A stretch of DNA of 64,000 nt from positions 1 through 64,000 of the forward strand of contig NZ_DYHZ01000001.1 in assembly GCF_020723905.1 (NCBI RefSeq), given 5' to 3'. Below, one piece after another: positions 44,546 through 53,696 of this stretch (within the stretch, counting starts at the first letter, position 1; each line of letters opens with the position of its first letter). The translations under genes were made by a program, and so were the position numbers. The notes under the pieces are model-generated. The model was given only the letters and a program-made list of their open reading frames with translations. It ran no database searches and was not told the origin of the DNA. This DNA comes from Anaerolinea thermophila. Its GTDB lineage: Bacteria; Chloroflexota; Anaerolineae; Anaerolineales; Anaerolineaceae.

Positions 44546-44843
44546 GCAGATACATTTCAGAGACTTCTTATCTAATTTTTAATCTTTTTTCAGGCACCCT
44601 TAACCTTTTTCCTGTATTTTTAAAGTGCATTCTCCTCTAGAATTCTCCTATGCGGGAATGAGTGGCAGCATTCTCACACAGGGGAATTCTATTTTTTTCA
44701 CCTTCGCATTCAGAATCTGTCAAAAATTATTTCCCTGACCTTTATTTAGTCTGTTTATGGTTATAATTTTGTTTTGTGTTCTTCTGCACAAGGACACGAA
44801 GATTTCTACGCATCAGCACACTCTGAAAGAAGGTTTTTCACCA
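44546..44843 (+). other. AT-rich intergenic region before the ABC exporter operon
   Basis: A 298-base gap. After 93 bases of T-rich sequence with no feature I recognise comes the prmC terminator. Then TATAAT (44762-44767) preceded by ATGGT is a candidate -10 for the ABC operon; CTGACC (44735-44740) is too far (21 bases) to be an ideal -35. AGAAGG lies about ten bases upstream of the ATG at 44844. No RNA gene was seen. Confidence 0.5.
44639..44698 (+). terminator. Intrinsic terminator after prfA-prmC
   Basis: A long imperfect hairpin of about 22 pairs starts AGAATTC (44639) and closes GAATTCT (44690), with two mismatches and two GU pairs. It is followed by ATTTTTTT. It lies 94 bases past the prmC stop. 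Confidence 0.85.
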
Positions 44844-45749
44844 ATGGCTACCATTCAGGTCCACGAAATAACCAAGCGATTTGGTCATCAAACTGCCGTC
44901 AATCAGGTGACTTTCAATGTAGAACCCGGAGAAATTTTCGGACTGCTCGGTCCCAATGGCGCCGGAAAAACCACCACCATCCGCATCATTCTGGATATCT
45001 TCAAACCCGATAGCGGCTCAGTAGAAGTGCTGGGCGGGAAAATGACCGAAGAAAAGAAAAACCGCATCGGCTACCTGCCAGAAGAACGCGGACTGTATCA
45101 GGACATCTCTCTGGAAATGTGCCTGAATTATCTGGTTCGTCTCAAGGGATTAAAACCTTCTCAGGCGGCGCAGCGGGTTGCCGACTTAATGAAGCAATTC
45201 GACCTTTATGAACACCGCAAGAAAAAGGTCAAGGAACTGAGCAAGGGCATGCAGCAAAAAGCCCAGATAATTGCTACCCTGGCGCATGAACCGGATTTGA
45301 TCATTGTGGACGAGCCTTTCAGCGGACTGGATCCGGTCAACACGCAAATGGTGAAAGACCTGTTGCGCGAAGAACGTAATAAGGGAAGGACCATCATCAT
45401 GTCCACCCATCAGATGCATCAGGTTGAAGAGTTGTGCGACCGGCTGGTATTGATTAATCACGGCAAGGTCATGCTGTATGGCAAGATCAATGAGATTCGT
45501 CGAAACTTTGCATCTCACAAGGTCGTGGTACATCCGCTTGGCGAACTTCCCGCATACCTGCCGGGTGTCCTTCAGGTCGAACAGGTCAACTCAGGATATC
45601 TGCTACATGTGGACACCGGAACAACCCCGCAAGAAATTTTGAAATCTCTGGTAGAGGCAAACATTCCGCTGGAAAAATTCGAAATTGCCATGCCCACGCT
45701 GGATGATATTTTCATTCAGGTGGTCACTGCTCAGGGAGAAGAAGCATGA
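44844..45749 (+). CDS. ABC exporter ATP-binding protein (NatA-like)
   Basis: A 301-residue ATPase. Walker A is GPNGAGKTTT (about 36-45), signature LSKGMQQK, Walker B LIIVDEPFSGLDP, and the H-loop STHQMHQVEE. The C-terminal 80 residues match the DUF4162 domain of NatA-type exporters (IFIQVV end). It couples to two permeases by a four-base overlap and a ten-base gap. NatAB of Bacillus exports sodium, but substrates in this family vary. ATG 44844 is used; an upstream extension has no family match. Confidence 0.93.
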   Translation: MATIQVHEITKRFGHQTAVNQVTFNVEPGEIFGLLGPNGAGKTTTIRIILDIFKPDSGSVEVLGGKMTEEKKNRIGYLPEERGLYQDISLEMCLNYLVRLKGLKPSQAAQRVADLMKQFDLYEHRKKKVKELSKGMQQKAQIIATLAHEPDLIIVDEPFSGLDPVNTQMVKDLLREERNKGRTIIMSTHQMHQVEELCDRLVLINHGKVMLYGKINEIRRNFASHKVVVHPLGELPAYLPGVLQVEQVNSGYLLHVDTGTTPQEILKSLVEANIPLEKFEIAMPTLDDIFIQVVTAQGEEA

Positions 45750-46954
45750 GAAAAGCATGGATTGTCTTTCTCCACGAATACGTGCGTCATGTTAAAAACA
45801 AACGCTTTCTCTTTGGTTTACTCTCATTGCCTTTAGCCATCCTGTTGATGACAGGGGTAGCAATTGCCGCCGTTTTTCTCAGTTTCGATTTCCGTCCGGT
45901 TGGGGTGATTGACCGCTCAGGATTATTTCAGGACGCCCAATCATTTAAGGAGATGCCATTCAAGGAGATCTCATTTTTCTTGCAGGTTCTTCCCTATGAC
46001 GATGAAGAAGCCGCCCGACGGGCACTGGATCAGGGCGACATTCAGGCATTTTTTATCATTGAACCTGATTATCTTACCACCGGGAAGGTACGCTCGATTT
46101 CTCAAACAGGCGTGGATTCGATAGTAACAGATGTTGTATCTCAATACCTGCTTACCCATCTGCTGAAAAACGAAAACCCTCTGGTAAAAACCCGCATCCT
46201 GGAAGGACCCCGCCTGGAGTTTGAAACCCTGGATGGAAAGGAACCCATAAACAACTCTTCGCTGTTTACGTCTGTCCTGATTTTTCTCTTTGGAATAATC
46301 TTTTTCTTTTCGATCAATATCACTGGCAACTATCTTCTGCAAGCCCTGGTGGACGAGAAGGAAAATCGCACCATCGAGATCCTCTTTACCTCACTTTCAA
46401 CAGATCAGTTGATGATCGGCAAAATTTTTGGGAATTTAAGCGTCGGATTGACCCAAATCTTCTTCTGGTTTGCCATTCCTCTGGCGCTGGGGGTATTTGC
46501 CCTGCGAACACTTCCCCTGCCCAACACACTCAACCTAGATCTCTCCGCCATAAGGCTGATGATGTTGCTGGCAGTTCCGGCGTTTATCATGGTATCAGCA
46601 TTGATGATGCTGGCCGGCGCTACCGCAACGGAAGCCCGCGAAGCCCAACAGGTTGTCGCTCTCTTCAGCATGCTCTTCTTCATCCCACTGTTTATTCTGG
46701 ACATTCTGATAGAAAATCCTGACAGCCCGCTTTCCATTGGGTTTTCATTTTTCCCCTTTACAGCGCCGCTAATGCTTCCTTTGCGTTCTGTGGTAACCAG
46801 GATCCCCTTCTGGCAAATCGCCGTTTCCGAAGGGATTCTGGTGCTGTGTGCGGCAGGCGCTATCTGGCTGGCTAGCCGCGCTTTCCGACTGGGTATGTTG
46901 CGGTACGGGAAGAAAGTCACACTGATGGAAATTTTCCGTTCTCGGGTGTCATAA
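45746..46954 (+). CDS. ABC-2 exporter permease (NatB-like), first
   Basis: A 402-residue permease: one N-terminal helix (LPLAILLMTGVAIAAVFL), a large extracytoplasmic domain of about 140 residues, then five or six helices. EKENRTIEILFTSLSTDQLMIGKIFG is the family signature. It overlaps the ATPase gene by four bases. With the next gene it probably forms a heterodimeric channel. Confidence 0.9.
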   Translation: MRKAWIVFLHEYVRHVKNKRFLFGLLSLPLAILLMTGVAIAAVFLSFDFRPVGVIDRSGLFQDAQSFKEMPFKEISFFLQVLPYDDEEAARRALDQGDIQAFFIIEPDYLTTGKVRSISQTGVDSIVTDVVSQYLLTHLLKNENPLVKTRILEGPRLEFETLDGKEPINNSSLFTSVLIFLFGIIFFFSINITGNYLLQALVDEKENRTIEILFTSLSTDQLMIGKIFGNLSVGLTQIFFWFAIPLALGVFALRTLPLPNTLNLDLSAIRLMMLLAVPAFIMVSALMMLAGATATEAREAQQVVALFSMLFFIPLFILDILIENPDSPLSIGFSFFPFTAPLMLPLRSVVTRIPFWQIAVSEGILVLCAAGAIWLASRAFRLGMLRYGKKVTLMEIFRSRVS

Positions 46955-46964
46955 GGAAAGCCCT

Positions 46965-48197
46965 ATGAACAAAACCTGGATCGTCTTGAGACACGAAATC
47001 AATACCCTTTTGCACAGCCGATCTTTTCTGCTCGGCGTGTTTTTGTTTCCAGCGTTGGGTTTTTTGATATTACTGGGCGTTGGAATACTCCAAAAAAACA
47101 TGGAGATTTACACCTCACCTGAGGCGCTGTCAGGAGAAGCACAAAGCGACGTCAAAGGTCTGGTGGATTACAGTGGAATCATCCGTGAGATTCCCGCAGA
47201 ATTGAAGGGTAGGATGCAACCCTTCAATGATGAGGAAAGTGGTTTACAGGCACTGGAAGCAGGCAAAATTACTGTTTTGTTTGTGGTCTCTGAGGATTAC
47301 CTGAAAACCGGGAAAGTGAGAAGAATTTCTCCCCGCAGGAATCCTTTCTCCGGCGATTTCCGCGCTTATCCTGTGGACTGGCTGATTGAATACAATCTGT
47401 TCAAAGACCGCCCGGATTTGCTTCAACGCCTCGTTCAGCCCATGAATCTTGAGGAAGAAACCCTCTCCTCGAAGAAATCACGACGAGATCAAAATGAACT
47501 GCAGGCTTTTGCAATTCCATACGGAACCTCAATGATTTTTTACCTCCTCATTTTCTGGAATTCATCACTCATGTTGAGTAGCGTTAACACCGAAAAGAAA
47601 AATCGGGTCATTGAAATTCTGTTGACATCAATCACTCCCCATGAAATAATGGCTGGGAAAATGCTGGGACTGGGCATCATGGGACTTTTTCAAACCCTGA
47701 TCTGGTTGACTGCCGCCCGTCTGGCGCTTTCCTTTGCAGGACGCTCCATCTCAATTCTTCAAGGGCTTCAGATTCCTCAAGAAATTCTTGTCTGGGGCAT
47801 TGTGTACTTTCTGCTGGGTTATGCCGTTTTCTCCAGTATGATGGCGTCTATTGGCGCACTGGCGCCTAACCTGAGAGAAGCCTCTCAGGTCACCATTCTG
47901 GTTGCCCTCCCTTTATACATTCCATTCCTGTTTCTGAATGTCTTAATTTTCCGCCCGGATTCAATCGTCTCTGTGGCATTAAGTCTGTTCCCGCTCACCT
48001 CTCCGGTTGCCATGATAACACGTCTATCAGCAACCGCGGTACCATTCTGGCAGTTGACATTAGCGGCAATTTTGCAGGTGCTGACAGCATGGCTGGTCAT
48101 CCGCATGGCTGCAGGGATGTTCAGGGCACAAAATTTGCTTTCCGGTCAAACCTTTAACCTGAAAGTGTTCATCAAAGCGCTGGCGGGAAAAGCCTGA
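46965..48197 (+). CDS. ABC-2 exporter permease (NatB-like), second
   Basis: A 410-residue paralogue of the preceding permease with the same layout: N-terminal helix (GVFLFPALGFLILLGVGIL), external domain, then a helix bundle. The signature is EKKNRVIEILLTSITPHEIMAGKMLG. The two permeases share about the same length and order of segments, pointing to tandem duplication. AAGGA precedes the ATG. It is followed by modA after 37 bases. Confidence 0.9.
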   Translation: MNKTWIVLRHEINTLLHSRSFLLGVFLFPALGFLILLGVGILQKNMEIYTSPEALSGEAQSDVKGLVDYSGIIREIPAELKGRMQPFNDEESGLQALEAGKITVLFVVSEDYLKTGKVRRISPRRNPFSGDFRAYPVDWLIEYNLFKDRPDLLQRLVQPMNLEEETLSSKKSRRDQNELQAFAIPYGTSMIFYLLIFWNSSLMLSSVNTEKKNRVIEILLTSITPHEIMAGKMLGLGIMGLFQTLIWLTAARLALSFAGRSISILQGLQIPQEILVWGIVYFLLGYAVFSSMMASIGALAPNLREASQVTILVALPLYIPFLFLNVLIFRPDSIVSVALSLFPLTSPVAMITRLSATAVPFWQLTLAAILQVLTAWLVIRMAAGMFRAQNLLSGQTFNLKVFIKALAGKA

Positions 48198-48234
48198 GCG
48201 CATACAAACTCCTTTTTCAGGATCGAGGAATCCC

Positions 48235-49029
48235 ATGCTGAAATCAAACCGCTTTTTCTCTGTCGCGTTAGTCTTGATTCTGATACTCTCTGCCTGCACG
48301 TCGCAAAGCACCCCGACATCCTCCAATACTTTGTCCATCATGGCAGCAACCTCGCTGAGCGAATGCATGAAATCTTTTGAGAAGCGATTCTCCAAAACGA
48401 ACACCGATACTGCATTATCCTTCAGCTTTGCCCCCTCCCAACAACTGGCACAGCAGATTCTACAAGGCGCCAGCGCCGATCTATTTCTCAGCGCAGATGC
48501 CGAACCCGTGCAACAACTGGTGGAGAAAGGATTCATCCATCCAGATGAGCACGGGGAATTCATCGCCAACCGTCTGCTGGTGATAGCCCATTTGCACTCG
48601 CCGGTGGTTCGATTACTGGATTTAACAAAGCCAGGAGTCAAAATTCTCCTTGCGAGTCCGGAATCTCCCGCGGGAAAGTATACCCGGCAACTGCTGGATA
48701 AACTTGACAGGGAATTTGGAGAAAATTACAAAGAAAAAGTGCTGAAGAATGTGGTCTCTTATGAAAGCACTGTCCGCTCGGTGGTCACCAAAGTGGAATT
48801 AGGGGAAGCGGATGCAGGAATTGTTTACCAGAGCGATATTTACCCTTCCTACACAGACAAAGTGCGTCAAATCCTCATTCCCGATTCCATAAATATCACT
48901 GCCGCGTATCATTATGGCATCTTAAAAACAGGTTCCCGGCAGGGCGATGCCAGGAACTTCGTGGAACTTCTTTTATCTTCCGAGGGACAGGACCTGTTCC
49001 AGCAATGCGGCTTCCTGCCCATTCAGTAA
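48235..49029 (+). CDS. modA: Molybdate-binding-type periplasmic lipoprotein (ModA), orphan
   Basis: A 264-residue solute-binding protein. It begins with a lipoprotein signal (VALVLILILSACTSQ; lipobox LSAC, Cys about residue 21). The mature part follows ModA: IMAATSLSECMKSFEKRF, then GASADLFLSADAEPVQQL, and AGIVYQSDIYP near residue 200. These positions line the oxyanion site in ModA/WtpA. No modB or modC is adjacent. The gene follows NatB-like exporter genes, which are not importers, and a convergent gene comes next. The permease may lie elsewhere, or the protein may serve another anion. Confidence 0.85.
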   Translation: MLKSNRFFSVALVLILILSACTSQSTPTSSNTLSIMAATSLSECMKSFEKRFSKTNTDTALSFSFAPSQQLAQQILQGASADLFLSADAEPVQQLVEKGFIHPDEHGEFIANRLLVIAHLHSPVVRLLDLTKPGVKILLASPESPAGKYTRQLLDKLDREFGENYKEKVLKNVVSYESTVRSVVTKVELGEADAGIVYQSDIYPSYTDKVRQILIPDSINITAAYHYGILKTGSRQGDARNFVELLLSSEGQDLFQQCGFLPIQ

Positions 49030-49038
49030 AAGCAAGCC

Positions 49039-49746
49039 TTATCCTCTGAATTCGCCGGCAACCGGGCGGTCGGGGATTTTCAACCACGTTTCCAGTTGTT
49101 GCTCGAGGAACTGGGCAATTTCGGGAGAATCGAAATTGTCCAGCAGTTTTACATCTCTGCCATCCTGCAGGACAGCGTGAAGGGCATAACTCACAGAAGA
49201 GCCCTTGGAATTCTCAGTCACTTTTTTCTTGCAATACAACTGGCGAATTTCCGATACCGGCAGGGTTTTCTCCCCCAGCCAGGGAAGCGGCTCAAACCAG
49301 ACCGCCAGTTCGTCACGGGTCAGTTCCACCACTGTGCGGTTGAAGAAGCCAGTGAGCACCGAATAAGTGAGCCCAACCCCAACTGCCACATGGGCAACGG
49401 GAAAACAAATTGCAATCCAGGGAGCTCCGGTGGTGAATGCCATACCGTACCAGAAAACCAGAAAAACATCCCACGCCAGCGCAAAGAAAGCCAGAGGGAT
49501 ATACTTGAGTGAAAACCAGCGGTGAATCATGCGCACCCGGTCTGGCAGGCGTTCGATTTTGACCGATTCAGGCGCTGCAACACGGGGACGAATTTTCCCA
49601 ACAGTAGATTCGGGCTTCCCGATCAAGTTCTTAAGCAGATATTCGTTACCGCAGTACTGACACTGATACCGTTCTGGCTCCAGCAAAGAAGGCGCCATTT
49701 TTGCGCCGCAGGTTGGACAGTTCATCACAATCCATTCTTGTGCCAT
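49039..49746 (-). CDS. Zinc-ribbon membrane protein of unknown function
   Basis: A 235-residue protein. The N-terminus has a zinc ribbon (CPTCGAKM about 10-17 and CQYCGNEY about 30-37), followed by a basic stretch and two membrane helices (about 85-105 and 112-135). The C-terminal cytosolic part (VELTRDELAVWFEPLPWLGEKTLPVSEI) has a PH-like (bPH) feel but I cannot assign it. A stand-alone gene on the minus strand with its own promoter. Confidence 0.7.
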   Translation of the reverse strand: MAQEWIVMNCPTCGAKMAPSLLEPERYQCQYCGNEYLLKNLIGKPESTVGKIRPRVAAPESVKIERLPDRVRMIHRWFSLKYIPLAFFALAWDVFLVFWYGMAFTTGAPWIAICFPVAHVAVGVGLTYSVLTGFFNRTVVELTRDELAVWFEPLPWLGEKTLPVSEIRQLYCKKKVTENSKGSSVSYALHAVLQDGRDVKLLDNFDSPEIAQFLEQQLETWLKIPDRPVAGEFRG

Positions 49747-49788
49747 ACACTCTCCTGCCTAAAGTATAAAACAAACGCGGAAGATGCC

Positions 49789-49817
49789 ACTCTACAAAAA
49801 TGTAAAAGAAAGGTCAA
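49789..49817 (-). promoter_or_regulatory. Sigma70-type promoter for the zinc-ribbon gene
   Basis: On the minus strand TTGACC (49817-49812) and TAGAGT (49794-49789) are 17 bases apart, about 43 bases from the start of the zinc-ribbon gene. The -10 matches four of six positions. The plus-strand promoter for the next operon was not recognised in this 159-base gap. Confidence 0.45.
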
Positions 49818-49905
49818 GATGTGATACCATAAAAATAGACCAAAATAAATCATACTTCCTCCGGGATGTGGCATTCATACGGAAAGACCTTAAGAGTGTA
49901 TTCGA

Positions 49906-50790
49906 ATGAACAGGCTGACTGCACGACAAACCCTACTGATCCTAACGGGCGCTCTCTTGCTCTTCTCCATCATACTCAGCGCCGGACTGACAGGATTAAC
50001 GTTAAGCCCGGGGTTGATTTACGGAAATCAACGACTGAATCAAACAGAAGACCTCACCGGTAGCCTCCCCGACGCCACGCCACTGCTCGGTTTCTTTCAG
50101 GTCGTCCTGGGGCTGGCATTGACCCTGTTCCCTGTTTACCTCGTGTACATGCTCATCCACCCCCAGCGGCGCAAGAAATTGCTCCGCTACCTGGCAGTGT
50201 TTGCCCTGTTCCTATTCCTCTTTGAGCGACTGCGGCAAGCCATGAACAACCTGAATCCGGAAGGGTTTGGATTTGCAGGCGGGGAGTCCGGCGCATCGCA
50301 GGAAGCCTTGCCCATTCCACCGCTGGCAGATTTTGTAGCCAATCCGCCTTCCTGGCTTGTCAATTCCGTGGCAGTCTTCACGGTCATTTTTATCGCACTT
50401 ACATTCTTCAGCGTGATCTGGTTGTATTTCCGCAGGCGGGAGAGAACCCGTTACCCGCTGGCTCAGGTGGAATTTGAAGCCTCCAGAGCACTCGAAAACC
50501 TGCAATCGGGCGCTGATTTGCGCGAAACCATCATTGAATGCTATCGGAGAATGGTCAAAGTCGTTGCTGAAAGCCGCGGAGTGCAACGGGCAAATGCGGT
50601 TACGCCTCATGAATTCATTCAAACTCTTGTCCAGCAAGGATTACCCGAACAACCCGTCTACCGTTTGACCCAACTCTTTGAAGATGCGCGCTACGGTCAC
50701 TTTTCCAGCACGCCCCGCCAGCAAATGGAAGCCACCGGATGCCTGGAAGAAATTGTTGCGGCGTGTCAACGTACGGAGCAAACCACATGA
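49906..50790 (+). CDS. DUF4129 domain membrane protein
   Basis: A 294-residue protein with about three membrane helices (residues 10-32, 63-85, 155-178) and a C-terminal cytosolic DUF4129 domain (ADLRETIIECYRRMVKVVAE to RLTQLFEDARYGHFSS). DUF4129 proteins commonly accompany transglutaminase, MoxR and DUF58 genes; the function is unknown, perhaps envelope assembly. No transglutaminase is here. It opens a seven-gene run. A clear ribosome binding site is lacking. Confidence 0.82.
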   Translation: MNRLTARQTLLILTGALLLFSIILSAGLTGLTLSPGLIYGNQRLNQTEDLTGSLPDATPLLGFFQVVLGLALTLFPVYLVYMLIHPQRRKKLLRYLAVFALFLFLFERLRQAMNNLNPEGFGFAGGESGASQEALPIPPLADFVANPPSWLVNSVAVFTVIFIALTFFSVIWLYFRRRERTRYPLAQVEFEASRALENLQSGADLRETIIECYRRMVKVVAESRGVQRANAVTPHEFIQTLVQQGLPEQPVYRLTQLFEDARYGHFSSTPRQQMEATGCLEEIVAACQRTEQTT

Positions 50791-51443
50791 ATCTACCTCG
50801 CAAAACGTTCTGGCTGTGGCTGATGCTCTCCGTTGGGGTTGCCGTATTGCTGACGGTAATTTTCCGTCAGCAAATCCGTGCATACCTTGTCGAACCTCTT
50901 TCCTATGTGATCTGGTATGCGCAACTCATCATCCATACTGTACCGCAACCGCTGTTCTGGGCGGTCATGATTCTGGGAGGAATGTACCTGATTGGAAAGG
51001 CAGTTCTGGAAGGTTTACCTTCTTCAGAACAATTATCCGAACCCCGGGATGGTGTTGCCAGTATGTCCCGGTATCGTTACTGGTTATGGTATTTTGGCGC
51101 TTTTTCCAGAAACCGTTTTGCCAGTGAAAACCTGGCACGGCATCTGGCGCATCTGGTCATAGAAATTGTCGGGTATCAGGAACATCTCACCAGCGAGGAA
51201 GTGGAAAAGAAAATCCGTGAGGGAACGCTGAATCTGCCGGAGGAAGTACTTACATTTCTGCGCACCCGCCGCCTCACAGCGCCCGAACATCCCACAAACA
51301 CCCCCAAAGTCTGGATTGAACGCCTGCGTGCCCGGCTTTTCCAGCCTCCCGGAACCATTTCCTCTTCCAATCAGGAAGAAACCATTTATCGCCTGAAAGA
51401 GGTGGTCACTTTTATCGAAGAAAGAATTGGAGGATCAAATTGA
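50787..51443 (+). CDS. Membrane protein of the MoxR/DUF58 cluster, unknown function
   Basis: A 218-residue protein with two N-terminal membrane helices (about 8-25 and 45-68), then a helical cytosolic part (RNRFASENLARHLAHLVIEIVG, and a terminal LKEVVTFIEERIGG). No family is recognised. The ATG at 50787 overlaps the DUF4129 stop (ATGA), and its own stop overlaps the start region of the MoxR gene, so it is a tight member of the cluster. Confidence 0.75.
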   Translation: MNLPRKTFWLWLMLSVGVAVLLTVIFRQQIRAYLVEPLSYVIWYAQLIIHTVPQPLFWAVMILGGMYLIGKAVLEGLPSSEQLSEPRDGVASMSRYRYWLWYFGAFSRNRFASENLARHLAHLVIEIVGYQEHLTSEEVEKKIREGTLNLPEEVLTFLRTRRLTAPEHPTNTPKVWIERLRARLFQPPGTISSSNQEETIYRLKEVVTFIEERIGGSN

Positions 51444-52405
51444 TGTCTGTTCATCCACCCGTCCACGAAGTTGCCAGTTTATCCAAAGCCATCCTCGATG
51501 AGGTCAGCAAAGCCATTGTCGGAAAACAGGACGTGCTGGAAAAAATCCTGACCACCTTTCTGGCAGGCGGGCATGTTTTGCTGGAAGACTACCCCGGACT
51601 GGCAAAAACCCTGATTGCCAATTCGTTTGCCCAGGTACTGGGTATGACCTTCAAACGCATCCAGTTCACCCCCGATTTGCTTCCGGGAGACATCACCGGA
51701 GGATACGTGTATAACCGCGCCAGCAACACCTTTGTGCTCCGCCAGGGTCCGGTTTTCGCCCACATCGTCCTTGCCGATGAAATCAACCGCGCTTCGCCGC
51801 GTACACAAGCCGCACTGCTGGAAGCCATGCAGGAATATCAGGTTACACTGGAAGGCGAAACCATGAAACTGCCCGAACCGTTTCTGGTGGTAGCCACTCA
51901 AAATCCTATTGAGTACGAAGGCACTTTTCCGCTTCCCGAAGCGCAGTTAGACCGCTTTTTGATTAAACTCTCGGTGGGATACCCCAGCCCGGAAGAAGAA
52001 CAGGAAATCCTGCGCCGCCGCCGTGACAGACGGCAGGATGCCATTACCCTTCAGCCGGTCACCAACGCAGAGGGATTCCTGCACATGCGCCAGATTATTG
52101 AAGAAGTTTACGTGGACCCGGACCTGGAAAAATACATTGTGGATCTGGTGCACCGCACCCGTGTGCACCGGCAGGTTGCCGTAGGTGCCAGCCCGCGTGG
52201 AGCCCTGGCACTTCTAAAACTGGGAAGAGCCTTCGCCGCCATCAAGGGTAGAGCCTATGTTCTCCCGGATGACATCAAATCTTTTGCCCGGGTTGCTTTA
52301 CAACATCGCATCATCCTGCAACCGGATTTGTGGACCACCCCTCAAGCCGTCGAGCGTATTCTGGGAGAGATTCTCAACAGCGTACCCGTTCCCGTTGTGG
52401 ACTGA
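51443..52405 (+). CDS. MoxR-family AAA ATPase
   Basis: A 320-residue AAA+ chaperone-like ATPase. The nucleotide loop is GGHVLLEDYPGLAKT (about 36-50), Walker B VLADEINRASPRTQAALLEAM, and sensor 1 VVATQNPIEYEG. The C-terminal lid (GASPRGALALLKLGRAFAA) matches MoxR. Such ATPases assist maturation or metal insertion of partner proteins, often with DUF58/VWA proteins. ATG 51443 is used; a TTG three bases earlier is also possible, and GGAGG lies at nine or six bases. Next is a DUF58 gene. Confidence 0.92.
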   Translation: MSVHPPVHEVASLSKAILDEVSKAIVGKQDVLEKILTTFLAGGHVLLEDYPGLAKTLIANSFAQVLGMTFKRIQFTPDLLPGDITGGYVYNRASNTFVLRQGPVFAHIVLADEINRASPRTQAALLEAMQEYQVTLEGETMKLPEPFLVVATQNPIEYEGTFPLPEAQLDRFLIKLSVGYPSPEEEQEILRRRRDRRQDAITLQPVTNAEGFLHMRQIIEEVYVDPDLEKYIVDLVHRTRVHRQVAVGASPRGALALLKLGRAFAAIKGRAYVLPDDIKSFARVALQHRIILQPDLWTTPQAVERILGEILNSVPVPVVD

Positions 52406-52406
52406 G

Positions 52407-53696
52407 ATGAACAGCAGAACAGCCTTCCTGTTGCTTCTGATTTTTGGTTTTCTCATCACCGGGTTGATCAGCCTGAATGGTGCAGTCATTGCCCTGGCCA
52501 TTCCTCTCCTGGTGTATCTGGGCATCGCCTTGTGGTACAGCCCCACACCACCGGATCTGGTGGCTTTCCGCACGCTTCCTCTGGAAACAGTGTTTCCCGA
52601 TACGCCGGTCGAGGTAAACATCTTCCTGAAAAACAATGGCGGTGATCTACCAGAAGTTCTCATTGAAGACAACGTCCCCGAAGGGCTGACCGTGCTGGAT
52701 GGCGAGACCTCCCGGTTTCTGCCTCTTCCTGCTGGCGAGGAAATTCAGTTGTCTTACGTTGTGAAAGGTGGGAGAGGAGATTACCGGTTTACCACTCTTC
52801 AGGTCAGTTACCGTGAAGGGGCAGGGTTGTTTGAAGGCAAAATTGCTGTGCAGGCATCCCATCGTTTGATGGTACGTCCGCGTCCCCGCCCTTTGCGCTC
52901 CATACCCATTCGTCCGCCGCAAACGCGCGGCTTTGCCGGTCCAATTCCCTCCCGTCAGGGCGGCGTGGGAGTTGATTTCTTCCTGGTTCGCGAATACCAA
53001 CCCGGAGACCCCATGCGGCGGATTAACTGGAAGGTAACTGCGCGGGAAGAGCAAAATTTATTCACCAATCTCTTCGAACAACAGCGGGTTGCTGACGTCG
53101 GTATCATTCTGGATGCACGTGAGCAAAGTTATGGAGGGTCGAACGACCATCTCCTTTTCGAATATGCAGTTGATGCCGCCGCATCCATAGCAGATGCCTT
53201 CTTAAGAGACGGCAACCGGGTGGGGATGCTGGTGTACGGGGCAGGGATTGACACCGCCTTCCCCGGTGCGGGAAAAATCCAGCATCAACGCATCCTTCAG
53301 GTACTGGCAAGAGCACATCTGGGTAGCAACTACGCACTCGAATCGCTTTCCTATCTGCCTACGCGGTTCTTCCCCCCGCACTCTCAAGTGGTGCTTATCA
53401 GCCCTCTCCAACCTCATGACACGGAGATTCTCATCACACTGAGAGCACACGGATATCAGGTGCTGGTTCTCAGTCCCGACCTGATTCGATTCGACGCCGG
53501 ACAGGTAGCACCGAACTCTCCCGAAGAACTGGCTCTGCGCATTGCTCTCGCTGAACGCAAGTTCGCTTTACAAAAACTCCGTAGGGCGGGCATCCAGGTA
53601 CTGGATTGGGACGTTACGCTACCCCTGGAGCAGGTGGTGCGTCAAGCCATCCCCTTGCGCCCTCACCTGAGACGTGGAATGGGAATGCCGGTATGA
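52407..53696 (+). CDS. DUF58 domain protein (VWA-like), membrane anchored
   Basis: A 429-residue protein with two membrane helices near the N-terminus (about 5-40), an Ig-like external domain (FPDTPVEVNIFLKNNGGDLP) and a C-terminal DUF58 domain. The DUF58 signature reads DFFLVREYQPGDPMRRINWK (about 192-211), with a VWA-like segment following (VADVGIILDAREQS). DUF58 partners MoxR ATPases; the joint role is unknown. The start is one base after the MoxR stop. Confidence 0.88.
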   Translation: MNSRTAFLLLLIFGFLITGLISLNGAVIALAIPLLVYLGIALWYSPTPPDLVAFRTLPLETVFPDTPVEVNIFLKNNGGDLPEVLIEDNVPEGLTVLDGETSRFLPLPAGEEIQLSYVVKGGRGDYRFTTLQVSYREGAGLFEGKIAVQASHRLMVRPRPRPLRSIPIRPPQTRGFAGPIPSRQGGVGVDFFLVREYQPGDPMRRINWKVTAREEQNLFTNLFEQQRVADVGIILDAREQSYGGSNDHLLFEYAVDAAASIADAFLRDGNRVGMLVYGAGIDTAFPGAGKIQHQRILQVLARAHLGSNYALESLSYLPTRFFPPHSQVVLISPLQPHDTEILITLRAHGYQVLVLSPDLIRFDAGQVAPNSPEELALRIALAERKFALQKLRRAGIQVLDWDVTLPLEQVVRQAIPLRPHLRRGMGMPV

